Assembly (NCBI GenBank): GCA_963795805.1
Contig: CAWCIV010000004.1
Location: forward strand, 62,001-126,000
DNA: 64,000 nt
Source: JALYYC01 sp963795805
GTDB lineage: Bacteria > Chloroflexota > Dormibacteria > CF-121
Direction: 5' to 3'
Below the pieces are notes generated by a model. It was not told the DNA's origin, did no database searches, and saw nothing but the letters and a program-made list of their open reading frames with translations. Below are positions 7,928 through 15,303 of the stretch, in pieces. Positions within the stretch are counted from its first letter, which is position 1, and every line of letters begins with the position of its first letter. A program made the translations under genes and the position numbers.

Positions 7928-9241
7928 ATGCGCGGCGTTCGGATTCCTCAAGATCTCAACGGGGAAGATCAGTTTGTCCTCGGGCTGCCGGTCACACGCC
8001 TGGCGACGTTGCTCTTCGGACTGTTGGCGGCGTACGCCGTCCTCCACCTCCCACTCCCATCCCCTGTCCGGATCGCCACCGCCATCATGGTCGGCGGTCT
8101 GGGGGCCGCGCTTACCTGGGTACGACCAGCTGGTCGATCGCTCGGGCACTGGGCGATGGCGGCGGTTGAGTTTCATTTAGCCGGCTCGCTCGGTGAACGG
8201 CCGCGGAGGAAGGGGACCGCCGACACGACTCCATCGCCTCGCCTCAGCGTTGTCGCGCCTCTTCCGCAGCCCGTCAACGACGCCGTAGTCGATGAGTTCG
8301 CCGACGACGATGTCATCGAGCTCCCCGATCCAGTTGCGCCTGTCACGGAGAGTCGGGGTTCGATCGAAGCTTCGCCACCCGACGATGCCGTCCCCGTTTA
8401 TCTGGGCGGAAGCCAGATCATCACGTTCTTTTCATCGAAGGGTGGCACGGGCAGAACCACGCTCGCCACGGAAGTCGCTACCTTGCTTGCCCGAAAGGGA
8501 CGATACCGGCCTTCGGCGGCTGAATCAGCACGTCCCTTGCGTGTCATTCTTGTCGACTTCGATTTATCCAGCGCCAACGTATCCGCCCGACTCGGGCTCG
8601 CCCAACCGACCATGCTCGATTACGTCGCGGACCTCACTGGCAGCAGCGCGGACCTGGAGCCGGGCGACTATGTGGTCCGGCACAAGACCTCCAACCTCGA
8701 TGTCTTGCTTGGGCCCTCCAAATGCCTGGCTGGCGATCGGTCGCAACTCGTGGGAGTGCCCCAGGCAGCCCACATCCTCAGCTGGTTGAGGAAAGCGGGC
8801 TACCACTTCATCCTCCTCGATCTGGGCGCGTCGGTCGGCGATCTGGAGACATACCTCCTCGAGGCGACGACCCAGATCTACTGCGTCGTCACGCCGACGG
8901 CGGGTGCCATCCAGTCCCTGTACCGCGGCGTCGAGGCCCTTCGCAGACTGGGGCTCGGCGAAAAACTCCACTACGTCGCGAATAAGATGCGCGATGGCGA
9001 CAACCTCGAGGAGCCGATGGGGGACCTCGGCGGAACCCTCGTCAGCCGGATCCCGTACGACCGGGACTTCGACTCCGCTGAGAACCGCCATCAACCACTC
9101 TCATTGACGCCCGACGGTGCGACTCGACGCGCGATCCTACAACTGGCGTCGGCTATCTACCCCGCCCTCGAGCCTCCGGCCGCGGCTCGCACGGCAATGA
9201 ATCCGTTCACCTGGCTGACGCGGCGCCGCCGTGCTAGCTGA
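7928..9241 (+). CDS. PrgI-like membrane domain fused to MinD/TadZ-type ATPase
   Basis: The 437-residue product has two parts. Residues 1-95 (VRIPQDLNGEDQFVLGLPVTRL, two membrane helices at about 23-40 and 48-64, then VRPAGRSLGHWAM) resemble the PrgI family that accompanies VirB4/TraC ATPases in Gram-positive type IV secretion. A Pro/Asp-rich linker follows. From residue 163 there is a MinD/ParA-type ATPase with the deviant P-loop KGGTGRTT (171-178), VILVDFDLSSANVSARLGL and YCVVTPTAGAIQSLY. Arg176 replaces the usual P-loop Lys. TadZ/CpaE proteins localise Tad pili but normally carry a receiver-like N-domain, so this fusion is unusual. The start is ATG 7928, preceded by GAAGGGGG. The gene is first in the pilus operon and overlaps tadA by 11 bases. 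Confidence 0.85.
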   Translation: MRGVRIPQDLNGEDQFVLGLPVTRLATLLFGLLAAYAVLHLPLPSPVRIATAIMVGGLGAALTWVRPAGRSLGHWAMAAVEFHLAGSLGERPRRKGTADTTPSPRLSVVAPLPQPVNDAVVDEFADDDVIELPDPVAPVTESRGSIEASPPDDAVPVYLGGSQIITFFSSKGGTGRTTLATEVATLLARKGRYRPSAAESARPLRVILVDFDLSSANVSARLGLAQPTMLDYVADLTGSSADLEPGDYVVRHKTSNLDVLLGPSKCLAGDRSQLVGVPQAAHILSWLRKAGYHFILLDLGASVGDLETYLLEATTQIYCVVTPTAGAIQSLYRGVEALRRLGLGEKLHYVANKMRDGDNLEEPMGDLGGTLVSRIPYDRDFDSAENRHQPLSLTPDGATRRAILQLASAIYPALEPPAAARTAMNPFTWLTRRRRAS

Positions 9242-10539
9242 AACCATCACGCAGCCGGGGACGCTTGCTTCCGAGCACCTGCGCAACTTCGTGCGCAGTC
9301 AACTGACCATACATGTGGACCCTGCGGTCCTGAATCCATTCTCCACCGTCCCGCACCGCACGGAGCTACTGAAGCAGAGGATCCGCGAAGCCATCGTCGA
9401 GACGCAGGGGAAAGCGACCCAGGAGCTCATCGACACGCTGTTCGACGACATTGTGGGGCTCGGCCCGCTCCAACCGTTGATGAGCGATCCCACGATCACC
9501 GACATCCTGGTGAACCGTTTCGACGAGATCTACGTCGAGCGAGCTGGCCGGCTTCGATTCGTACCCAGCGCCTTTCGCGATCAGGCACAACTCGAACAGG
9601 TGATCCAAAAGATCGTCGCCCTGGTAGGCCGGGAGATCAACATTGACCGGCCCCTGGTCGACGCCCGGATGGTCGACGGCAGCAGGGCGAATGCCGTCTA
9701 CGCACCCGTGGGAGGGCCCACGCTCTGTATCCGCAAATTCAATCGGGTCCGCCTTGACCTCCTTCCGGCCGAGCACAACCCGAGTGCTTCCAATTGGGTC
9801 AGCAACGGTGGGCTTTCGCCGCAAATGGGCGCGTTTCTCGAAGCGATGGCAGCGGCGCGGGCCAACATTCTGATTGCCGGCGCGACAGGCTCGGGCAAGA
9901 GCACGCTGCTCCGTTCGATCGTGAGCGCCTTTCCCGAAGACGAACGCGTTATCACGATCGAAGACACGGCGGAGTTGGAGCTCGACAATCCTCATTGGGT
10001 GAAGCTCGAGTGCGTCCATTCAAAAGAATTGGGACGGGGCGGCCCAGGAGCGTAGGCTCGACGTTGCCGACCTGGTGCAGAACGCGCTTCGAATGCGACC
10101 AGATCGTCTGATCATCGGAGAGATCCGGCACAGCAAAGAAGCGTATTACGTGCTGGAAGCCCTGAACACTGGTCACGACGGCTCGGCGACGACCATTCAC
10201 GCGAGTAGCTGCGTTGACGCCCTGGCCCGGCTGGAGCTGTTGATCAACCGGGACTTCGGGCAGCTCAGTCCCGTCGAGATCCGCCGTTACATCGCCCGTG
10301 TTTTCGACCTGGTGGTTTTTGTGAGCCGCCTTCGCGACGGCAAGCGTTGCGTCCTCGAGGTCACCGAGTTACGCGACGTCGATTCGGAAGGTCATTATGT
10401 GACCGCGCCGATTTTCAAGACTTCCCTCACCAATGGCTCCCATGGGCCGACCGTCGACTTTGAGGCGGTTCCAGGCTACCGACCAGGATTCCGACTGCAG
10501 CGCAAGCTGGAGGTACAGGGGATGCGATGGATCTCATAG
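9231..10539 (+). CDS. tadA: TadA/CpaF-type secretion ATPase, frameshifted
   Basis: Two frames together encode a TadA-like hexameric ATPase of about 435 residues. The first covers DDIVGLGPLQPLMSDPTITDILVN, PLVDARMVDGSRANAV and Walker A GATGSGKST at residues 217-225, then TIEDTAELELDNPHWVKLEC. The second begins AQERRLDVADLVQNALRMRP and carries DRLIIGEIRHSKEAYYVLEA (Walker B) and GHDGSATTIHAS (His box). The break lies at about 10020-10032, next to an A4 run and G runs, and equals one extra base; it would remove the Walker B half if real. The enzyme powers pilin assembly on the TadB/TadC platform. GTG 9231 overlaps the upstream gene. Confidence 0.85.
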
Positions 10540-11387
10540 CGTCTGCGTGCCTGTCGCTCGCGATTATCGGCCTGGGCCTCGGACTGCTCCGCCGTCCCCA
10601 GCCACCGCGCGCGCTCCGGTCGTTGATCGAACGCCAGCTTGCCAGGCAAAGCCGCCGTCTCGAGCAGGCTCGTATTCCGAGCCGGCCCCAGACGTTGTTC
10701 GCAATGACGGTCGCTGTGCCCGCTGTGCTCTTCGCCGTCGGGTGGCTTGAGTCTCCCGTCCTGGCGCTGTTGGGCGTCGCCTGCGGGCTCGCCACTCCGC
10801 GCCTCTATCTCGCCTGGCTCGTTCACGGCCGGGCCCGCCGCAGCGAAGCCGAAGCACCGCGGTTTCTCCAGTCCTTGCTGACCAGCCTGGGCGCCGGCAG
10901 CACGTACCTCGACGCGCTGCGACTGGCGCGCCAGATGAGCGCGGATCCTTGGATCCGGGAAGACCTCGACTTCGTCATCCAACGGTTCCTTCTTGACGTG
11001 CCCATGCATGTCAGCATGCGCGAGCTGCGGACACGAGTCACGACGGTAAACCTCGGCCTGGTCTGGGAAACGCTGATCATTTGCAGCGCCAACCAGCTGC
11101 CAACCGTGGCGGCGCGAACCCTCTTCTACGAACTGTCCGGAACCGTGCACTTCAACACCCAACTGGCTAACGAGGTTCGAGCCAAAACAGCCGGGCAACG
11201 CCTTCAGATTTGGCTACTGGCGATCATCGTTCCGGGCATGTTTGTCTACCTGCGCCTCCTCTCGCCCGACCTCCTTCAGGCGCTCGACAACACGATGATG
11301 GGTCGCTATGTCCTGATCCCGGCGGCAGTCTTTTTGGAGCTCTTCGGCATCTACCTGAGCTTCCGAATCACCAGGTTTGAGGCATGA
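10527..11387 (+). CDS. tadB: TadB-like pilus platform protein (T2SSF domain)
   Basis: The 286-residue inner-membrane protein has an N-terminal helix (about 2-20), a hydrophobic pair around VAVPAVLFAVGWLESPVLALLG, a cytoplasmic T2SSF-like helical domain (APRFLQSLLTSLGAGSTYLDAL, then LGLVWETLII) and two C-terminal helices (LQIWLLAIIVPGMFVYL; VLIPAAVFLELFGIYLSF). This is the TadB/TadC layout. The family forms the membrane platform that couples TadA to pilin polymerisation. It starts inside the end of tadA (13-base overlap) and overlaps tadC by ATGA, so it is translationally coupled on both sides. Assignment to TadB rather than TadC rests on gene order. Confidence 0.85.
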   Translation: MDLIASACLSLAIIGLGLGLLRRPQPPRALRSLIERQLARQSRRLEQARIPSRPQTLFAMTVAVPAVLFAVGWLESPVLALLGVACGLATPRLYLAWLVHGRARRSEAEAPRFLQSLLTSLGAGSTYLDALRLARQMSADPWIREDLDFVIQRFLLDVPMHVSMRELRTRVTTVNLGLVWETLIICSANQLPTVAARTLFYELSGTVHFNTQLANEVRAKTAGQRLQIWLLAIIVPGMFVYLRLLSPDLLQALDNTMMGRYVLIPAAVFLELFGIYLSFRITRFEA

Positions 11388-12286
11388 TCCTTGGAGCTCT
11401 GTCGGCCGCGGTGGCGACCTTCGCCGGTCTCTACAGCCTGGCCGGTTTTGCCCGCGTCGCGAATCGCCCCAACGTCGGCTTGATCCGGGCATCGACCCTC
11501 TCCCCAATCGAGTGGCGTCGAGAACAGCGTGGTCTGGACAGCTGGTACCGGCGGTGGCTCCAACCGGCCGCTGCCATCTGGGGAGCGCGTCTGCACCTTC
11601 GGCCGGCTCGTCTCGACGAGGCTTATCTAGCTCAGTGTGGTCTGGATCCCCAATCGGTCGACGGGGTCGAGTTTCGGGTTCTCAAACTGGCCGGTGCGCT
11701 CGCTGGCGTGATCGCCGGCACCGTCGTCGGACTAATCCTTGCGGGCGCCCCCGTGCTCCTGCCGCTCCTCGCGTGGGCCGGCTACATTGCGCCGAGCCAG
11801 TATCTGAATTCCCGGCGCCGAAAGCGTCAGCGCACCGTGCACCGCGAGCTACCCGAAGTGGTCGGCATGATCCGCGCGTTTGTGGTTGCGGGCCTGCCGC
11901 TCGAGCGCACGCTCCACCTGATCTCAGCCGATTCGCAGGGACGCGGCATTTTGAAGGGAGAGATTCGGGCAGCACTCGGTCGCTATGGCGTCGGCGCCTC
12001 CATCGAAGAAGCGCTCCAGGCGATCGGCGAGCGCACCGGCATCGATGAGATTTCGCTATTCGTCACCGCACTCGCCCAGAGCAAGCGCCTTGGTACCGGC
12101 CTCGAACAGACGCTCCGTGATCAAGAGTTGCTGATTCGGATGAGCCAGCGAAATCGCTCCACTGCCGAAGCCGCGCGGGTCGGCACCAGACTTCTCGGCG
12201 TTCTCGCCGGCGTTTACCTTCCCGAGTTTGTGATCTTGATCATGGTTCCACTTTTCTGGGGCATCATCCAGCGAGCCTTCGGGTGA
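11384..12286 (+). CDS. tadC: TadC-like pilus platform protein (T2SSF domain)
   Basis: A 300-residue membrane protein with an N-terminal helix, a central hydrophobic pair (LAGVIAGTVVGLILAGAPVLLPLLAWAG read across residues 105-133), a T2SSF domain with HRELPEVVGMIRAFVVAGLP and FVTALAQSKRLGTGLEQTLR, and a C-terminal helix VLAGVYLPEFVILIMVPLFW. The stretch ELPEV...AG.PLE followed by G.GLEQTLR is typical of TadC partners. It forms the assembly platform with TadB. The gap to the next gene (64 bases) contains a strong ribosome-binding site for the small pilin. Confidence 0.85.
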   Translation: MILGALSAAVATFAGLYSLAGFARVANRPNVGLIRASTLSPIEWRREQRGLDSWYRRWLQPAAAIWGARLHLRPARLDEAYLAQCGLDPQSVDGVEFRVLKLAGALAGVIAGTVVGLILAGAPVLLPLLAWAGYIAPSQYLNSRRRKRQRTVHRELPEVVGMIRAFVVAGLPLERTLHLISADSQGRGILKGEIRAALGRYGVGASIEEALQAIGERTGIDEISLFVTALAQSKRLGTGLEQTLRDQELLIRMSQRNRSTAEAARVGTRLLGVLAGVYLPEFVILIMVPLFWGIIQRAFG

Positions 12287-12350
12287 GTCCGATCGACACG
12301 GCGGCGACGCGAGTCGGGGAACGGGTAGCAATCAGATAGGAGGGCTAGAC

Positions 12351-12503
12351 ATGAACAAGGGGCAGCGTGGGCAGTCGACTTTGGAGTGGGTGATCGGCGC
12401 AGCGATCATCCTGGGCACGCTGGTTGTCGGAATTATGGCCTGGAACCATGGCCTTGTCGCCAAGATCGGGGAGATGGTGCAGCGGCTCACGCAGACGTCA
12501 TGA
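12351..12503 (+). CDS. Flp-like small prepilin, 50 residues
   Basis: A short gene with AGGAGG (12338-12343) seven bases before ATG 12351. The product starts MNKGQRGQSTLEWVIGAAII, continues through one hydrophobic helix ending near GIMAWN, and finishes with a short amphipathic tail (LVAKIGEMVQRLTQTS). Cleavage after Gly7 would leave Q-S-T-L-E, with Glu at +5, as in Flp-type class IVb prepilins; Trp at +6 replaces the usual Tyr. Size, position between tadC and tadE, and the Glu+5 rule make it the probable major pilus subunit. The stop overlaps the next start (ATGA). No prepilin peptidase gene is visible in the window. Confidence 0.85.
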   Translation: MNKGQRGQSTLEWVIGAAIILGTLVVGIMAWNHGLVAKIGEMVQRLTQTS

Positions 12504-12901
12504 GCCAGGGACGACGGGATCGGCAACGTGGGCAAGAGACGCTGCAGGCAGTACTCGCGGTGTCTTTGATGCTGTTGCCGGTCCTCCTCGGGATCATCGA
12601 GCTCGGTGGGCTGATCCACGTTTGGATGGGTCAGCAATCGGCGGCCGCCATAGGGGCCCGGGTTGCAGCCGAGCGCGGCGAGGACGATGCCGTCGTCCGG
12701 GAGCGGATCCGGACCGAATTGCAGGCGGCCGGCGTGAGTCCGGCAAGCGTTGCCGTTTCGATCAGCCCGTCGTCGGTGCGGTGGGGTCAGCCGATCGAGG
12801 TGCAGCTCATCAGCCACCGGCGGATCGCCATACCATTTCTGTTCGCGCGCAACGTGGACCTCCGTTCCAGCTACATCGGTCGCGGCGAGGTCAATCATTG
12901 A
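12500..12901 (+). CDS. TadE-like pseudopilin
   Basis: A 133-residue protein with a basic N-terminus MSQGRRDRQRGQETLQAVLA, one long hydrophobic helix (to about residue 42), and an exterior domain beginning GQQSAAAIGARVAAERGEDD, the common AxxxARxAA turn after the TadE/TadG helix. Such proteins are processed by the Tad prepilin peptidase and act as minor pilins. ATG 12500 is chosen because it overlaps the Flp-like stop by four bases; upstream in-frame codons fall inside that gene. The stop overlaps a TTG start of the next gene. Confidence 0.8.
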   Translation: MSQGRRDRQRGQETLQAVLAVSLMLLPVLLGIIELGGLIHVWMGQQSAAAIGARVAAERGEDDAVVRERIRTELQAAGVSPASVAVSISPSSVRWGQPIEVQLISHRRIAIPFLFARNVDLRSSYIGRGEVNH

Positions 12902-13374
12902 GAGCGCGTCGCGGCCAGAGCATCCTGTACGCGGTCCTGCTGATGCCTACCCTGCTCCTCGTCTTGTCCCTGACGGTGGACATCGGCCAGCTGCAAATGC
13001 ATCGCGTCCACCTGCGATACGCGGTCGAAACGGCGACCCTGAGCGGGGCGTCGTCGGTCGATACGTCGTATTACACACAGACTGGCCGGCTTCGTCTCGA
13101 TCGCGCGGCCGCGCTCGAGACAACTCGCACCTATCTGGAGCGAAACCTGGCTCGAGCGCTTGGGGCCACGGAAGCAACGATCGCGACGCAGCGCGCGGAT
13201 ATTCGTGTGATCAATGAGGTCCCGGGTATCAATCCCCTGACCGGGACGCGGCTGAACCGACCGTCGGTCTGCGCCCGAGTCCAGGTGCCCTATCGCGTGA
13301 GCTTGATCGGATTCGTGGGACAGATCGGAACCGGTCGCCTGAGCGTAACCGCCTGTGCCGAGATCAGACCATGA
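12898..13374 (+). CDS. TadG/TadE-like pseudopilin
   Basis: About 158 residues, beginning at TTG 12898 (overlap TTGA with the preceding stop; GAGG eight bases upstream). The sequence LRARRGQSILYAVLLMPTLL leads into one membrane helix, then VDIGQLQMHRVHLRYAVETATLSGASSVD, the typical TadG-like segment in which the chain leaves the membrane as a helix. The remainder holds TRTYLERNLARALG and a Cys pair (VCARVQ; TACAEIRP) that could form a disulfide outside the cell. It is the second minor-pilin candidate in the operon. The unusual start codon is inferred from frame, coupling and motif position. Confidence 0.75.
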   Translation: MRARRGQSILYAVLLMPTLLLVLSLTVDIGQLQMHRVHLRYAVETATLSGASSVDTSYYTQTGRLRLDRAAALETTRTYLERNLARALGATEATIATQRADIRVINEVPGINPLTGTRLNRPSVCARVQVPYRVSLIGFVGQIGTGRLSVTACAEIRP

Positions 13375-14636
13375 GGCATCGAACCCTCCACGCCCTCGGT
13401 GCGCTCGCGATTGCCACAGCGCTGGTCACGGTCTCTGCCGCAGACGGCCACAGCCTGGACGGGCCTCCCCTCTCCGTCACCCTCGTCACGAATTCCGGTT
13501 ACGCCGGGCATGCCTTCGTTTACGCGCAAGTTAGGGATTCCACGTCCGCTTATCCGGCCCCAACCGGACCCGGTCACCTGTCACCGTATTACGCGAACTG
13601 GGTCCGACAGCCATTTGGCGGTCCGACGTGTCCGTGGTTGTGGACGGTCTACGTCTTCGACCGGGCCACCAATCGGCAAATCAACGCCCCGCCACCCGGC
13701 TCGCCTCCATTCAACTTTGGTACGACGACCTCGCTCTGCGCGAGTCCGCAGGTCACCCCGGTCGAGGAGCCGCCCATGCCGGAGGCAGCCGCCCGACTGG
13801 ACCTCGATCTCGTGACGTCCCTCAATCCCTCGCACCCGCTGGCCGGAGCGCCGACCATGTTGACGGCGGCACTGAGCGGAACGTTGACCCAGGATCTGAA
13901 CCTCTACCTGAATATGGCCATCGAGGACTGGTCCGTTCGTCGCTTCACCGTTGACTTCGGAGACGGGTCTGGCGCACTAATCGCCGGTACGCCCGGCAAC
14001 CAGCTCCACCTTCCACATACGTATCTCCGGGCCGGAACCTACGATGCGCGGGTTCTGGCACTGATCACGGGAACCGCGCAAGCCGCTCGCTACGATCGGT
14101 ACGGGTCGGTGCAGGTCATGCGGGAGCCGTTCTCAGTAGAGATTGCCAACGACACCTCGGCGACCGCGCGGACCGCACCGGTGAAGACGTACCTTCCGCC
14201 GCTGGCAGTGGCCACGGTGACGCCTTCGCTCGATGGGCGGACTGCCGGTGCCAGCTCCTTCCCACGAGTCGACGTTCTACGCGGTGCCCTGACCGAGTTT
14301 TGGGTCCACGCGCTGATCACTCGCGAGGGATCGATCCGCCTCGGAGCCACTGTTGCCGGGACGGCGCGCTCGCGACTGGTGCGCTGGCAGTATCTTGGGC
14401 CCGGTTCCGATGCACCCGCGGCGGTGGGAACGCGTTCGGGTCAAGTCGGTGACCCTACCGCGCGATTGCGGATGCAATGGAATCTGCCCGATCGTGTAGC
14501 TCGTGGAGGACCGCAGGACTACCTGGTCCCGATCAGGCTCTACCTCGAGACGCGATTTAGCGACGGGCATATCGGGATCTACGGCATCGACTCGAGCTTT
14601 TCAGTTACTGTCGATTTTGCCGCCCAGAGCGGCTAG
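13371..14636 (+). CDS. Secreted PKD-like protein in the pilus operon
   Basis: A 421-residue exported protein with a signal peptide (MRHRTLHALGALAIATALVTVSAADG). The central part contains FTVDFGDGSGALIAGTP followed by LHLPHTYLRAGTYDARVLAL, a clear PKD-like (Ig-fold) signature, and the C-terminal third is rich in beta strands with YLETRFSDGHIGIYG. No catalytic motif was found. It sits between the pseudopilins and cpaB, overlapping the former by ATGA, so a role as a surface or tip component of the pilus is reasonable but unproven. I do not recognise a named Tad family for it. Confidence 0.75.
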   Translation: MRHRTLHALGALAIATALVTVSAADGHSLDGPPLSVTLVTNSGYAGHAFVYAQVRDSTSAYPAPTGPGHLSPYYANWVRQPFGGPTCPWLWTVYVFDRATNRQINAPPPGSPPFNFGTTTSLCASPQVTPVEEPPMPEAAARLDLDLVTSLNPSHPLAGAPTMLTAALSGTLTQDLNLYLNMAIEDWSVRRFTVDFGDGSGALIAGTPGNQLHLPHTYLRAGTYDARVLALITGTAQAARYDRYGSVQVMREPFSVEIANDTSATARTAPVKTYLPPLAVATVTPSLDGRTAGASSFPRVDVLRGALTEFWVHALITREGSIRLGATVAGTARSRLVRWQYLGPGSDAPAAVGTRSGQVGDPTARLRMQWNLPDRVARGGPQDYLVPIRLYLETRFSDGHIGIYGIDSSFSVTVDFAAQSG

Positions 14637-14644
14637 GAGGGGCC

Positions 14645-15301
14645 ATGACGCGAACACTCTGCCTTGTCATGTTTGTCGTGTTGTCCGGGATCGCTGGGTT
14701 CTTCTACTACGACAACAACCGCCAGGTGACGGTCCTGGTTGCCGCCCAGGACCTCAAGGTTGGCTCACGGGTCCAGGACGGAGACCTGACCCAGCGTCAG
14801 GTCAACCCCTCGTCTGTTGGTGACGACGTGCTGCGGGCTTCCGACCAGATCGTTGGGCAGTTCGTCGCCTATCCAGTCCTCAAAGGTCAAGTTGTCGGTG
14901 CCCGCCAGTTCACCTCATCGAGAAACGCTGACCTTCTCGGGCCAGGATTGCCAGTGCCCGCTGGTTTTCGGATCGTCGGGGTTCCGATCACCCCAGCAAC
15001 CGCGGTTGGCGGTGCGCTGAAGCCCGGCGACCGGGTCGACGTGATCGCGATTCCAAATCAGCTGAAGAATTCGTCGCTGCTGGATGTGGCCGCCGCACCG
15101 GCCGAAGCGCTTGGCCGCGATGTGCTCGTGGTCGGCATGCGCACCGATCAGGGCACGCCGTTCGACCACACTGATCCGGCGATCAACGCCAGCGGAAGCA
15201 AGCCAAGTAGTGTCCTGCTGGCCATAGCCCCAACCGACGAGGCCCGATATTCGTCGGCGATTGCTTCCTCGACCTTCCTCCTGGCGCTGAGCACGGATTG
15301 A
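14645..15301 (+). CDS. cpaB: CpaB/RcpC-type pilus assembly protein (SAF domain)
   Basis: The 218-residue product has an N-terminal membrane helix (LCLVMFVVLSGIAGFFYY), then VTVLVAAQDLKVGSRVQDGDLTQRQVNP, an SAF fold, then a CpaB-like part with GFRIVGVPITPATAVGGALKPGDRVDVIAI. This is the CpaB/RcpC layout; the family supports pilus biogenesis outside the membrane and binds glycan in some systems. GGAGG sits six bases before ATG 14645. No CpaC-like secretin follows it, unlike in diderm Tad loci, which fits a single-membrane envelope. The stop precedes the VirB4-like start by two bases. Confidence 0.88.
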   Translation: MTRTLCLVMFVVLSGIAGFFYYDNNRQVTVLVAAQDLKVGSRVQDGDLTQRQVNPSSVGDDVLRASDQIVGQFVAYPVLKGQVVGARQFTSSRNADLLGPGLPVPAGFRIVGVPITPATAVGGALKPGDRVDVIAIPNQLKNSSLLDVAAAPAEALGRDVLVVGMRTDQGTPFDHTDPAINASGSKPSSVLLAIAPTDEARYSSAIASSTFLLALSTD

Positions 15302-15303
15302 CC

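Noticed and set aside
10015..10035. Programmed frameshift in tadA
   Set aside because: TTCAAAAGAATTGGG is not a recognised slippery site and no stimulatory structure is evident; a plain extra base is simpler.
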